From DRQF01 sp964559135 (GTDB lineage: Bacteria; Planctomycetota; GCA-002687715; DRQF01): a DNA stretch of 60,798 nucleotides. Each line of letters starts with the position of its first letter. Within the stretch, counting starts at the first letter, position 1. The stretch lies in contig CAZLGG010000012.1 in assembly GCA_964559135.1 (NCBI GenBank), positions 1 to 60,798 of the forward strand. Reading direction: 5' to 3'. Positions 9,340 through 18,415 of this stretch are shown here, piece after piece. A program made the translations under genes and the position numbers. The notes under the pieces were generated by a model, which saw only the letters and a list, made by a program, of their open reading frames with translations, made no database searches and was not told the origin of the DNA.

Positions 9340-10566
9340 ATGTCACCCTTCGACCCGATGGAATCCCTGGCTTCAATGCGTCACGAATTCGGAGAGCATG
9401 GCGGCGTCAACATGTCGATCGAGACGAGCACGACGTTCACCGTTCTCGACGCCGAGGTCATGCCCGAGATCTTCTCCGGACAGCGCAGCCCCGAACACGG
9501 TGGATGCTATCTGTACGGTCGCCACTTCAATCCCACGGTCTACGTGCTCGGCCGCGAACTGGCGGCGCTGGAGGGCGCGGAGGCCGGATACGCGACGGCG
9601 AGCGGCATGGGAGCCGTCATGGGCTCCATCCTCCAACACTGCACTCACGGGGACCACATCGTCGCGTCGAACACTCTCTACGGGGGCACGTTTGCTCTCC
9701 TGAAGGAATTCCTACCCAAGCGCTGCGGGATCCGCACGACGTTCGTGGATGCAGGCGACCCGGTCGCCGTCTCCCGCGCCATCGAGGAGCGGACTCGAGT
9801 CCTCTACCTGGAATCGGTCGCCAACCCGACCCTCGCGGTGGCGGACATCCCTGTTCTTGCGGACGTCGCCCATGACAGGGGCGTCAAGCTCGTGGTCGAC
9901 AACACGTTCAGCCCGCTGACTCTCTCCCCGATCCTCCTCGGCGCCGATGTCGTCGTCCACAGCCTCACCAAGTTCATCAACGGCGCTTCCGATCTCATCG
10001 GAGGAGCGATCTGCGGTCGCAAGTCCTTCATCACGGAGCTCATGGACCTCCACGAAGGCTGCCTGATGCTGCTCGGACCGACGATGGACCCGAAACGCGC
10101 CTTCGAAGTCAGCATGCGGATTCCTCATCTAGGACTGAGAATCAAAGAGCACAGCCGCCGCGCTCTCATTTTCGCCGAACGCCTGGCGGAACTCGGCCTG
10201 GACGTCACGTATCCCGGCCTCGTCAGCCATCCGCAGCACGGACTCATGACTCGGCTGATGAATCGCGAATACGGGTTCGGTGGGCTCCTTTGCCTGGACC
10301 TCCACGACGCCGCCAAGGCCGACGGATTGATGGAAGCACTGCAAAATCGCGATCGCTTCGGCTACATGGCCGTCAGTTTGGGATACCATCACACCCTGAT
10401 CTCCAGGCCTGCCGCATCCACGTCGAGCGAAATGACGGAGGAGGAGCAAAGAGCCGCGGGAATCCCTCCCGGTCTCATTCGCATCTCGGTTGGATACACG
10501 GGTTCCTTGGAACAACGATGGCAACAACTCGAAGACGCGCTCCGCGTGAAGGGACTGATCGCATGA
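9340..10566 (+). CDS. Cys/Met metabolism PLP-dependent enzyme (cystathionine or methionine gamma-lyase type)
   Basis: The 408-residue protein belongs to the trans-sulfuration family. The PLP Schiff-base lysine is Lys211 in HSLTKFINGASD, Asp187 in VVDNTF should bind the pyridine nitrogen, and GRHFNPTV and TASGMGAV are the usual cofactor-loop regions. Family members make or break C-S bonds (cystathionine gamma-synthase, cystathionine gamma- or beta-lyase, methionine gamma-lyase, O-acetylhomoserine sulfhydrylase). The exact reaction cannot be settled by reading the sequence. A GGAGG ribosome site precedes the ATG. The 105-base upstream gap holds a short inverted repeat (CCTCCA at 9281, TGGAGG at 9291) of unclear meaning. 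Confidence 0.87.
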   Translation: MSPFDPMESLASMRHEFGEHGGVNMSIETSTTFTVLDAEVMPEIFSGQRSPEHGGCYLYGRHFNPTVYVLGRELAALEGAEAGYATASGMGAVMGSILQHCTHGDHIVASNTLYGGTFALLKEFLPKRCGIRTTFVDAGDPVAVSRAIEERTRVLYLESVANPTLAVADIPVLADVAHDRGVKLVVDNTFSPLTLSPILLGADVVVHSLTKFINGASDLIGGAICGRKSFITELMDLHEGCLMLLGPTMDPKRAFEVSMRIPHLGLRIKEHSRRALIFAERLAELGLDVTYPGLVSHPQHGLMTRLMNREYGFGGLLCLDLHDAAKADGLMEALQNRDRFGYMAVSLGYHHTLISRPAASTSSEMTEEEQRAAGIPPGLIRISVGYTGSLEQRWQQLEDALRVKGLIA

Positions 10567-10615
10567 CCGGATGCAACTGGGGAGAGGCCGGCCGACCTGT
10601 ACGAGCCGCCAAGCG

Positions 10616-11353
10616 ATGATCCCCATCGCCGGTTCGGTGAAATCTCTCCGGCCCCCCGTCGTCACGGTCGCCCTGATCGTGGTGAATGTCTTCGTGTTCT
10701 TGCAAGAGACCCATCTGGCGCCGCAGGCCCTTGAAGCCCTGATCCACCGCTACGGCCTCACGCCCGCGGCGTTCACGAAGGGGTTGGCGGAGACGCCGGG
10801 ACGCCTCGACCTGTGGCTCATCCCCTTCGTCACTTCCATGTTCCTCCACGGGGGGTGGGCCCATGTGATCGGCAACATGCTGTTTCTCTACGTGTTCGGC
10901 GACGGCGTCGAAAACCGTCTGGGCCACGGAAGGTTCCTGCTCTTCTATCTCCTTTCCGGGGCGGGAGCGGCATCCGCGCAGATCCTGATGGCTCCATCCT
11001 CCGCGGTGCCGATGGTAGGCGCTTCCGGCGCGATCGCGGGAGTCCTGGGCACCTACCTGATTCTCTATCCGAGGGCGCGCATCACCGTCCTCGTTCCGAT
11101 CCTCTTCATTCCTCTGTTCTTCGACATCCCGGCCGCCTTCTTTCTCCTCTTCTGGTTCGGGCAGCAATTGATCGCGGGATCATTGGGCACCGTCGCTCAC
11201 GGAGTCGAGGGGTCCGGCGGCGTCGCCTGGTGGGCTCATGTCGGCGGTTTCACGTCCGGGATTCTCTGGCTCGGACTGCTCCTCGATCGCCGCCACCTCG
11301 GACACCGTCCGGCACGCTATGATGCCGAGGCGTATCACCCCCATGGATACTGA
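10616..11353 (+). CDS. Rhomboid-family intramembrane serine protease
   Basis: The 245-residue protein has about six membrane segments and the rhomboid catalytic dyad: Ser137 in GASGAI and His208 in WWAHVGGF. The HGGWAHVIGNM motif in the second helix region supplies Asn87 of the oxyanion hole. Rhomboids cut transmembrane proteins inside or near the bilayer. I chose the ATG at 10616 because the family sequence starts there; a frame from 10571 would add 15 unrelated residues. It is followed directly by the ClpP-class SDH protease gene, so two membrane-linked proteases may be co-expressed. Confidence 0.88.
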   Translation: MIPIAGSVKSLRPPVVTVALIVVNVFVFLQETHLAPQALEALIHRYGLTPAAFTKGLAETPGRLDLWLIPFVTSMFLHGGWAHVIGNMLFLYVFGDGVENRLGHGRFLLFYLLSGAGAASAQILMAPSSAVPMVGASGAIAGVLGTYLILYPRARITVLVPILFIPLFFDIPAAFFLLFWFGQQLIAGSLGTVAHGVEGSGGVAWWAHVGGFTSGILWLGLLLDRRHLGHRPARYDAEAYHPHGY

Positions 11354-11370
11354 TTGAAAGGGAACGGCTC

Positions 11371-12210
11371 GTGACGAACGGAATCAGTGAGATCTTCTGG
11401 CTCTTCTTCATGATCGCCATGCTCCAACCCGTCATCAGGCAACGCATGCTGGTCGCTCAGCGCGTGCGACTCATGCGCGAGTTCGAGAAGAAGCGCTCCT
11501 CCCGGGTGATCCTTCTCGTCCACCGCCAGGAGACCATGTCCTTTCTGGGCTTCCCCGTTCTCCGGTACATCGACATCGATGATTCGGAGGAACTCCTCAG
11601 GGCCATCCGGTTCACTTCGGACGACACACCCATCGACCTCGTCTTGCACACTCCGGGAGGACTCGTCCTCGCCGCCGAGCAGATCGCCAACGCGCTGGCG
11701 GCGCACGTGGGCAAGGTCACGGTCTTCGTGCCTCATTACGCCATGAGCGGGGGCACACTGCTCGCCATGGCGGCGGACGAGGTCTGCATGGACCCTTTCG
11801 CGGTCCTCGGCCCTGTCGACCCGCAGCTGGGCCAGAGACCGGCGGCCTCCATCGTGAAGGTGGCGCAGGACAAGCCCATCGAGAAGATCGACGACCAGAC
11901 GCTGATCGAGGCGGACATCGCTCGAAAGGCCCTCGATCAGATGCAGACCTACCTCCTCCGGCTCCTCACGCCGCGCATGGGCAAGGAGAATGCGGAGAAG
12001 ACCGTCGAGCGACTCGGAAAGGGGGTCTACACCCACGACCACGCCATCAGCGCCGACGAAGCCCGCGACTTGGGATTCAACGTGTCCACGGACTTTCCAG
12101 ACGAGATCCATCAATTGATGGGTCTGTACCCCCAACCCAAGGGGCGCCAAGACTCCGTCCAGTACATCCCCATCCCCTATGGCAAGCGCCCCGGCATCAA
12201 GGACTCCTGA
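11371..12210 (+). CDS. ClpP-class serine protease of the SDH family
   Basis: The 279-residue protein has an N-terminal hydrophobic helix (EIFWLFFMIAMLQPVI) and then a ClpP/crotonase-like fold with LHTPGGLVLAAEQIA and HYAMSGGTLLAMAADEV. Ser126 in the MSGG motif is the predicted nucleophile. The family (serine dehydrogenase proteinase, PF01972) is a membrane-anchored relative of SppA and the NfeD-associated proteases. The start is a GTG at 11371. It lies 17 bases after the rhomboid gene and 26 before cardiolipin synthase, so these three genes probably form one transcription unit concerned with membrane quality control and lipid supply. Confidence 0.82.
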   Translation: MTNGISEIFWLFFMIAMLQPVIRQRMLVAQRVRLMREFEKKRSSRVILLVHRQETMSFLGFPVLRYIDIDDSEELLRAIRFTSDDTPIDLVLHTPGGLVLAAEQIANALAAHVGKVTVFVPHYAMSGGTLLAMAADEVCMDPFAVLGPVDPQLGQRPAASIVKVAQDKPIEKIDDQTLIEADIARKALDQMQTYLLRLLTPRMGKENAEKTVERLGKGVYTHDHAISADEARDLGFNVSTDFPDEIHQLMGLYPQPKGRQDSVQYIPIPYGKRPGIKDS

Positions 12211-12236
12211 GGGATGGGACCCTCGAGCCACTCACC

Positions 12237-13670
12237 ATGAGCCTCCCCTTCGCCCCCCTCGTCGGCATCCTTATCGGCCTGGTGCAGGCCTTGGGCGTCC
12301 TTGCCGCCGTCGAGGCGATGTTCAAGGCACGTACACCCCAGGGAGCAGTCGCGTGGTCGATCTCTTTGATCTGTCTCCCCGCGCTCAGCCTGCCTTTTTA
12401 TCTCGTCTTCGGCGGCAGAAAATTCCACGGATACGTGGCGCGTCGCAGAGAGTCGCTGGAGCCCCTTCATGCCCTTACGGACGACGTCCGCAATCGCCAG
12501 TTGTCCCCCGACGTGCGCGGCCTGGATGACCCCGATGAATCTCTCCTCGCCGTCGAGAGACTGGCCCGCATGCCTTTCACTCGCAAGAATTCCGCTCACC
12601 TTCTCATCGACGGCGACGCCACGTTCGACGCCATCCTCGAAGCGATCGCCGGGGCGAACGACTACGTCTTGGCGCAGTTCTACATCATTCATGACGACGG
12701 ACTGGGACGTCGCTTCCGTGACGCCCTTCTCGCCGCCAGGTCACGGGGTGTACGCGTGTACCTCCTGCATGACTCCATCGGGTGTCACGGTCTCCCGTCC
12801 GCGTATCTGAAGGCGCTCAGATCGGCGGGCGTCCGGTTGACGGCCTTCGGGATGGGGCGGCGGGCCCACCGTTTTCAGATCAATTTCCGGAATCACCGGA
12901 AAATCGTCGTCGTGGACGGGCGTCACGCCTTTCTCGGCGGGCACAACGTGGGTGACGAGTATCTCGGTTTGGACCCCGACCTCAGCCCGTGGCGAGACAC
13001 CCACGTCGCGATCGAAGGCCCCGCGGCGCTCTGCGTCCAGCACGCTTTCCTCGAGGACTGGAACGCCATGTCCAACGAGGAGATTCCGGTCACATGGACG
13101 CCCACGGAGACGCGACGAGGTCATGAGAACGTCCTCGTCGTGCCCACCGGGCCGGCGGACGAGTTGGACTCCTGCGCCCTGTTGTTCACGCACCTCATCA
13201 ACCGCGCCAAGAGACGCATCTGGATCGTCAGTCCCTACTTCGTTCCGGACGATGGTGTGATCTGCGCCCTCCAACTCGCCGCGCTTCGCGGCGTCGATGT
13301 GAGGATTCTCCTCCCGGCACGGGCGGACCACCGTCTCGTCTATCTGGCATCCTTCGCCTGCCTCGAGGACACGATTCCGTACGGAATCCGCGTCTTCAGG
13401 TACACGAGCGGCTTCCTGCACCAAAAGGTTGTCCTGGTCGACGACGACTTGGCGGGAGTTGGAACAGCCAACTTCGACAATCGATCCTTTCGGCTCAATT
13501 TCGAGATCACGGCGCTTTTCTTCAAGGGGACGATGCCCGGCGCCGTTCGCGAAATGCTGGAGGTGGATTTCGATCGGGCCAGAGAATCTCGACTCGAGGA
13601 GATCCAAGATCGCCCGCTCTGGTTTCGTGCGGCCTCCCGAGCCGCTAACCTGGCGGCACCCGTGCTTTGA
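12237..13670 (+). CDS. cls: Cardiolipin synthase (phospholipase D family)
   Basis: The 477-residue protein has two N-terminal membrane helices and two phospholipase D HKD motifs: HRKIVVVDGRHAFLGGHN (His220, Lys222, Asp227) and HQKVVLVDDDLAGVGTAN (His395, Lys397, Asp402). This matches bacterial cardiolipin synthase, which condenses two phosphatidylglycerol molecules, or uses phosphatidylethanolamine, to make cardiolipin at the inner membrane. Length and architecture are normal for the family. It follows the SDH protease gene closely and is followed by kup after 12 bases. Confidence 0.92.
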   Translation: MSLPFAPLVGILIGLVQALGVLAAVEAMFKARTPQGAVAWSISLICLPALSLPFYLVFGGRKFHGYVARRRESLEPLHALTDDVRNRQLSPDVRGLDDPDESLLAVERLARMPFTRKNSAHLLIDGDATFDAILEAIAGANDYVLAQFYIIHDDGLGRRFRDALLAARSRGVRVYLLHDSIGCHGLPSAYLKALRSAGVRLTAFGMGRRAHRFQINFRNHRKIVVVDGRHAFLGGHNVGDEYLGLDPDLSPWRDTHVAIEGPAALCVQHAFLEDWNAMSNEEIPVTWTPTETRRGHENVLVVPTGPADELDSCALLFTHLINRAKRRIWIVSPYFVPDDGVICALQLAALRGVDVRILLPARADHRLVYLASFACLEDTIPYGIRVFRYTSGFLHQKVVLVDDDLAGVGTANFDNRSFRLNFEITALFFKGTMPGAVREMLEVDFDRARESRLEEIQDRPLWFRAASRAANLAAPVL

Positions 13671-13682
13671 GGAGAGTGGACG

Positions 13683-15590
13683 ATGGGGCATTCCGGTACG
13701 ACCGAACAGGCAGGCAAACTCGATCCAGTCCGAAAGAAGCGGCTCGCTCTCCTTTCCCTGGCCGCACTCGGGGTCGTCTATGGGGACATCGGCACCAGCC
13801 CTCTCTATGCCCTGAGGGAGTGTTTTCACGGGGAGTACTCGATCGAACCCTCGGCCGCGAACGTCCTGGGCGTACTCTCTCTCATGTTCTGGACCCTGGC
13901 GATCGTCGTTTCCCTCAAGTATCTGGGCGTCATGCTCCGCGCCGACAATCGGGGAGAAGGGGGAGTCATCGCGCTCATGGCGTTGGCCGCACAGGCCGAG
14001 GGCCGCGGCCGAAAACACGCCTTCGTTCTCGGGCTGGGGCTCTTCGCCGCTTCGTTGCTTTACGGAGACGGGATGATCACGCCCGCCATCTCCGTCCTCA
14101 GCGCCGTCGAGGGCCTCGAGGGAATAGCCCCCGACGCGGCCGGGTTCGTGCATCCCATCACCATCGGCATTCTCGTGGGGCTCTTCTTGTTTCAACGCCG
14201 TGGAACCGCCGGAGTCGGGGCGCTCTTCGGCCCGATCACGATGATTTGGTTCGCGACGCTCGCCGTCATGGGCATCGGTCATCTCGCTGAGAACCCGCGG
14301 GTCCTCGCCGCCCTCAACCCATGGCTCGGTTTGGATTTCCTGCTGCGAAACGGTCGGATGGGATTCATGGTCCTCGGCGCCGTCTTCCTCGTCGCGACGG
14401 GGGCGGAAGCCCTGTACGCCGACCTCGGTCACTTTGGAAAGAAGCCCATACGGCTCGCCTGGTACGGGTTGGCCCTTCCGGCACTCCTCTGCAACTACTT
14501 CGGTCAGGGCTCCATGCTACTCAGAGACCCGACCCTCGCCTCGGACGTCTTTTACTCCATGGCCCCGGAGTGGTTCCTCACACCCCTCGTGATCCTGGCC
14601 ACCATGGCCACGATCATTGCATCGCAAGCCGTCATCTCCGGAGCGTTCTCGCTGACCAGGCAAGCCATCCAGATGGGATTTCTCCCTCGAATGCAAATCC
14701 GCCACACGTCGGACACGGAGGAGGGCCAGATCTACATCCCGTCGGTGAATTGGATTCTGATGTTGAGCACGATTGTCCTCGTTCTCATCTTCGGAACCTC
14801 CAGCAAGCTCGCGGCGGCCTACGGCGTCGCGGTGACGACCACGATGCTCATTGCAAGTCTTCTCCTGGGCGCGGTGGCCCGGCACATCTGGAAGTGGAGC
14901 CCCGGAGCCGTCGGCGCACTGATCGGGCTCTTCCTCGTCGTCGATGTGTCCTTCTTCCTCGCCAACATCGGAAAGATCACCCATGGGGCATGGATTCCGC
15001 TCGCGATCGGCGGTGTCGCCTTCCTCATCATGCAGACCTGGAAGAAAGGACGGGTCGTCGTTCGCGAGCGTCTCTACGGTGACGCCCCGGCTCTCGACGA
15101 ACTTCTCGACCAGATCCGCCGGGAGGACGTCCCCCGCGTGCCCGGTCACGCCGTCTTCATGGCGGGGACTCCCAATGCAACGCCTCCGGCGCTCCGTATC
15201 AACCTCGCTCACAACCATGTCTTGCACGAGAACATCATCATTCTCACGATTCGGACCGCCAACCGTCCGAAAGTGACGCGCGACGACAAGGTGGAGGTCC
15301 ATGACCTCGGCGAGGGTTTCTTCCAGGTTCTCGCGAGTTACGGGTTCATGGAGGAGCCCCGCGTCCCGCACGTCCTCGCCCTGGCGCGCGACAAGGGGTT
15401 GGACGCTCCCCTCGACGAGATCACCTTCTTCGTCGGCCGCGAGGAACTCGTCCACGCGCGGCATCCGAGTCTCCCGCGTTGGCGAAGAGCCCTCTTCTTC
15501 TTCATGACGAGAAACGCCCGCCCAGCGACGAGTTTTTTCAACGTGCCGGCAAGACAGGTCGTCGAACTGGGACAGCAAGTCGAGATCTGA
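13683..15590 (+). CDS. kup: Kup low-affinity potassium transporter
   Basis: The 635-residue protein starts with the family signature GVVYGDIGTSPLYALRECF and continues with about 12 membrane helices, including YGDGMITPAISVLSAVEG, followed by a soluble C-terminal domain of about 190 residues. This is the Kup/HAK/KT family, a K+/H+ symporter of the inner membrane. Length matches the E. coli protein closely. It is the last gene of the plus-strand run from the rhomboid gene and converges on the FGE-like lipoprotein gene. Confidence 0.95.
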   Translation: MGHSGTTEQAGKLDPVRKKRLALLSLAALGVVYGDIGTSPLYALRECFHGEYSIEPSAANVLGVLSLMFWTLAIVVSLKYLGVMLRADNRGEGGVIALMALAAQAEGRGRKHAFVLGLGLFAASLLYGDGMITPAISVLSAVEGLEGIAPDAAGFVHPITIGILVGLFLFQRRGTAGVGALFGPITMIWFATLAVMGIGHLAENPRVLAALNPWLGLDFLLRNGRMGFMVLGAVFLVATGAEALYADLGHFGKKPIRLAWYGLALPALLCNYFGQGSMLLRDPTLASDVFYSMAPEWFLTPLVILATMATIIASQAVISGAFSLTRQAIQMGFLPRMQIRHTSDTEEGQIYIPSVNWILMLSTIVLVLIFGTSSKLAAAYGVAVTTTMLIASLLLGAVARHIWKWSPGAVGALIGLFLVVDVSFFLANIGKITHGAWIPLAIGGVAFLIMQTWKKGRVVVRERLYGDAPALDELLDQIRREDVPRVPGHAVFMAGTPNATPPALRINLAHNHVLHENIIILTIRTANRPKVTRDDKVEVHDLGEGFFQVLASYGFMEEPRVPHVLALARDKGLDAPLDEITFFVGREELVHARHPSLPRWRRALFFFMTRNARPATSFFNVPARQVVELGQQVEI

Positions 15591-15636
15591 CTCACTCGCC
15601 CCGGGTGTCGCCGCGGCTTGCAACCGGCCATGAGAA

Positions 15637-16635
15637 TCACTTACGCGGTCGGTCGACGCAGCGAAACCCGACGTGACAAAGCCCCGTGTCCGGTGAGCTC
15701 TTCATGCGCGCCGCGACCCGAAATCCCCTGCAGTAGGCGTCGCTGCAAAGGTAGGACCCTCCGCGCATGACGCGTTTGGGAACGCCGGGTTCCTGGGGAT
15801 CAATGCTTCGGGACGGCCCGGTGGGATTCCGCCGGGCGCCGTTCCGGTAGGAGTCGGGCGCGTACCAATCCCGGCACCACTCCCACACGTTTCCGGCCAT
15901 GTCGCGAAGTCCCCAAGGGTTGGGGGGGAATCGTCCGACGGGGGCCGTACCCAAGTACCCGTCGGCTGCCGTATTCCTGGTCGGAAACACTCCTTGCCAG
16001 AGATTCGCCGGCGGCGACCCCGGAGGGTGCCTCGCCGGTCCCCACGGATAGGCCGCGTCCCTCAGACCACCCCGCGCCGCGTACTCCCATTCGGCTTCGG
16101 TGGGTAGATCCCAACCTCTCCAGCGGGCGTAGGCCAACGCGTCCTCGTAGGCGACTTGAACGACGGGGTGGTCGTCCAGATCTTCGACGCTGCTGTCCGG
16201 GCCCATGGGGTGGCGCCAAGACGCTCCCGGCACGAAACGCCACCAGAGCGTGGGGTCGTCGAAGCCGACCGGTCCATCCGGGGGCGCAAACACGAGAGCG
16301 CCCGGAACGAGATTCTCCTCGGACACTCCCGGGAACTCTGTGGGATCGGGGGGCCGCTCGGCGACGGTGACGTAACCCGTCTGCCTCACGAAGTTCGCAA
16401 AAGCGTGATTCGTGACCTCCGTGCGCTCCATCCAGAACCCGTCGATCTCCACTCGCCTCACCGGGCGTTCATCGGGCATTCCGGTCTCGCACCCCATCAG
16501 GAACGAACCCGACGGAATCCACACCATGCCTTCCGGCCCAACTTGTGCCGCGGACTTCTCACTGCGGTCCGGGGAGGATCCCTCGCCGCAAGCGGCCAGG
16601 ATCAGCGCCAGGACGCAGAAAGAGTTTCTGAGCAT
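15637..16635 (-). CDS. Formylglycine-generating-enzyme-like lipoprotein (SUMF1 domain)
   Basis: The 332-residue protein has a short lipoprotein signal ending LILAAC (Cys16), then an FGE-sulfatase domain: WIPSGSFLMGCE, RTEVTNHAFANFV, DLPTEAEWEYAARGG, MAGNVWEWCRDWY and a C-terminal GGSYLCSDAYCRGFRVAARM. The two cysteines of the SYLCSDAYC segment (Cys297 and Cys302) align with the copper/redox cysteine pair of genuine formylglycine-generating enzyme, which many FGE-like paralogues lack. True FGE converts a sulfatase Cys to formylglycine. No sulfatase gene is present in the window, but planctomycetes commonly encode many. It lies nine bases after the DUF389 gene, suggesting co-transcription. Confidence 0.85.
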   Translation of the reverse strand: MLRNSFCVLALILAACGEGSSPDRSEKSAAQVGPEGMVWIPSGSFLMGCETGMPDERPVRRVEIDGFWMERTEVTNHAFANFVRQTGYVTVAERPPDPTEFPGVSEENLVPGALVFAPPDGPVGFDDPTLWWRFVPGASWRHPMGPDSSVEDLDDHPVVQVAYEDALAYARWRGWDLPTEAEWEYAARGGLRDAAYPWGPARHPPGSPPANLWQGVFPTRNTAADGYLGTAPVGRFPPNPWGLRDMAGNVWEWCRDWYAPDSYRNGARRNPTGPSRSIDPQEPGVPKRVMRGGSYLCSDAYCRGFRVAARMKSSPDTGLCHVGFRCVDRPRK

Positions 16636-16644
16636 CTGAAGCCC

Positions 16645-17655
16645 TCAGTCGAGAGAAAGGATTGTCACCAGGATGGCAAGCAAGAGAATCCAGGCGGTGA
16701 TGGCGCGGCGACTGGCTCGACGTGCTCGGTCCGCCTCCCACCAAGTGCGAGGACGTATTCCGCTCAACAGGAAGGTGCATACCGCTGACAGGTTGACACC
16801 GATGACGTTGGTAACGAAGAGTAGTACGGCCTGACCTGCGAGACGGAACTCCCCTCCCACGAAAAGCATGACCGCGGAAACCGCGGGCGGAAGCAGGGCC
16901 ACGGCGACCATGACCCCCACGAGAGTTCCCGAAGCATTTTTCGTGAATGCGAGCGCGCCCGCGCACCCCGAAGCCAGGGCCAGGATCACGTCGGCATACC
17001 CCACGGTAGCCCGGGCCAAGAGACTCTCGGAAGCGGTGGGGTCATGGCCGAGAAGGAGGATGAAACTCCCGAAAGCCAATGAGACGAGAACGGCGAATCC
17101 CAATCCGCTGACATTGGCGACGAAGGCCTTCCGTGCCAGCTTCTCGTCGCCCAGAGTCGTCGCCAAGGCCAGAGCCATGTTCGGTCCCAACAGGGGAGCG
17201 ATGACCATCGCCCCGATGATGACCGCGGTGTCGCTTCGGACGAGACCGATCGCTGCGACGAGAGAGGACAAGAGCACCGTGAGATAGTAGGAGCGCCCCG
17301 TCCCCACACCGGCCTCCGCCTGGGCGTAGAGCTCTTCACGACTGATCCGGTCCGGGGGAGGCGGTGGCTCATCCTCGCCCGTCGGCAAGTCTTCGGGCTC
17401 GGGTTCCTCCGGCCGTGGCACCGTGGCCTCGACAGGCGTCAGCAGAACGCGGAAATCGGGACCCGCCGCATAGTAGCTCTCCAATTCGTCCAGGATGGAT
17501 TCCGTCTCGCGGGCATCCACGAGGATCTGGACTTCGCGTCGACCGTCGGCCAGTTGGCGCGACCATTGGGCCACGACGGCGTACTTTTGAACGATTTCGA
17601 GGATGTGCTCCTCGGCGTTGGCGGGCGCCACGCATTCGATGAGTCGAAGGGCCAT
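16645..17655 (-). CDS. DUF389 family membrane protein
   Basis: The 336-residue protein has a soluble N-terminal ferredoxin-like half (residues about 1-80), an acidic linker (EEPEPEDLPTGEDEPPPPPD), and then about six hydrophobic segments with the family motif IGAMVIAPLLGPNMALALAT. This is the DUF389/TIGR00341 family, whose transport or regulatory role is unknown. The gene precedes the FGE-like lipoprotein by nine bases on the same strand, and a strong terminator separates it from the RRM gene upstream. Confidence 0.85.
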   Translation of the reverse strand: MALRLIECVAPANAEEHILEIVQKYAVVAQWSRQLADGRREVQILVDARETESILDELESYYAAGPDFRVLLTPVEATVPRPEEPEPEDLPTGEDEPPPPPDRISREELYAQAEAGVGTGRSYYLTVLLSSLVAAIGLVRSDTAVIIGAMVIAPLLGPNMALALATTLGDEKLARKAFVANVSGLGFAVLVSLAFGSFILLLGHDPTASESLLARATVGYADVILALASGCAGALAFTKNASGTLVGVMVAVALLPPAVSAVMLFVGGEFRLAGQAVLLFVTNVIGVNLSAVCTFLLSGIRPRTWWEADRARRASRRAITAWILLLAILVTILSLD

Positions 17656-17726
17656 GGTGCGCGATCATATCGACTCGAAACATCGGCGCGAGAGGAGGCG
17701 GGAAGAGCGGTCAAAAGACTGGAGAC

Positions 17727-17757
17727 AAAAAAAAACGGGCCGCACGTATGCGACCCG
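17727..17757 (-). terminator. Intrinsic terminator of the RRM gene
   Basis: Read on the minus strand, the stem CGGGTCGCA pairs with TGCGGCCCG around a TACG loop (one G-T pair), and the hairpin is followed immediately by nine T residues. It lies 24 bases beyond the RRM stop codon. This is a textbook Rho-independent terminator. Confidence 0.9.
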
Positions 17758-17780
17758 CTTGATTGGGTTGGGACTGGTGT

Positions 17781-18095
17781 CTACCAGCGATTACCCCGAC
17801 CGCCGCCGCCGTAGCCACCACCGCCGCCGCGACCGCCGCGATTCTCGCGGGGCTTCGCAACATTCACGGTGAGGGTGCGTCCGGCCAACTCGGTGCCGTT
17901 CAAGGCCTCGATGGCTGCCTGGGCTTCCGAATCCGTGCCCATCTCGACGAAACCGAAGCCGCGGGGGCGGCCGGTCTCACGGTCAAGGACGAGGTGCACC
18001 GACTGAACGCTTCCGAAGGCCCCGAAGGCCTGCTCGAGATCGCTCTCCGTGGTGCTGAAGGACATATTACCGACATAAAGTCTATTCTGAGACAT
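17781..18095 (-). CDS. RRM-domain RNA-binding protein with glycine-rich tail
   Basis: This 104-residue protein is a single RNA recognition motif: RNP2 is LYVGNMSF (residues about 6-13) and RNP1 is RGFGFVEM (about 45-52). It ends in a short Gly/Arg-rich tail (GGRGGGGGYGGGGRGNRW). Such small RRM proteins occur in cyanobacteria, planctomycetes and related groups and are often cold- or stress-induced RNA chaperones. The gene is monocistronic, with a strong terminator behind it and a leader of more than 200 bases in front, which fits post-transcriptional control. RNA targets are unknown. Confidence 0.92.
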   Translation of the reverse strand: MSQNRLYVGNMSFSTTESDLEQAFGAFGSVQSVHLVLDRETGRPRGFGFVEMGTDSEAQAAIEALNGTELAGRTLTVNVAKPRENRGGRGGGGGYGGGGRGNRW

Positions 18096-18331
18096 TCCGT
18101 ACTTCTCGAACTCAATCTGGCTGGAACTTGGTCCAGCTCAACCTGACCCTTGCATCAAAAAACCGTTCTTCGACGCTGCTTCCGAAAGGCGTGAAGCCTC
18201 CGCGAAAGCGGGTTCTGTCTGCCATGGTACTAAGACGGCAAGGTGAAGACACATTGAAAAACGACCCCGCGGCTCGACGCACGGACTGGCGACATCTAAA
18301 CCCAAATACCCCAAGGACTTCCAGTTCGGTC
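18096..18331 (-). promoter_or_regulatory. Long upstream region/leader of the RRM gene
   Basis: This 236-base stretch between the RRM start and the terminator of the next gene holds no convincing coding frame. It contains a perfect hairpin, GCTGGA (18120-18125) with TCCAGC (18132-18137), and a short CCGC/GCGG hairpin at 18200-18211. Long structured leaders are common for cold-shock type RNA-binding proteins. Promoter elements cannot be assigned with confidence by eye. Confidence 0.4.
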
Positions 18332-18415
18332 AAAAAAAATGACGGCATGGGTCACGGACACGGGGCCTCCCCCCCTCCACGGCGAGGGGGGGGGCGGCCG
18401 GAGGAGCCCCATGCC
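18332..18415 (-). terminator. Large structured terminator after the SASA-DUF1080 gene
   Basis: The segment begins immediately after the stop codon. Minus-strand arms GGCATGGG (18408-18415) and CCCATGCC (18344-18351) pair, and they enclose a very GC-rich inner hairpin built from CCCCCCTC/GAGGGGGG tracts. Four bases after the outer stem comes a run of eight T residues (18332-18339). The outer pairing followed by a T run supports an intrinsic terminator. Confidence 0.65.

Noticed and set aside
18362..18400. C and G runs looking like a phase-variable tract.
   Set aside because: They lie after a stop codon inside a terminator-like structure, not in a promoter or coding frame, so phase variation is unlikely.
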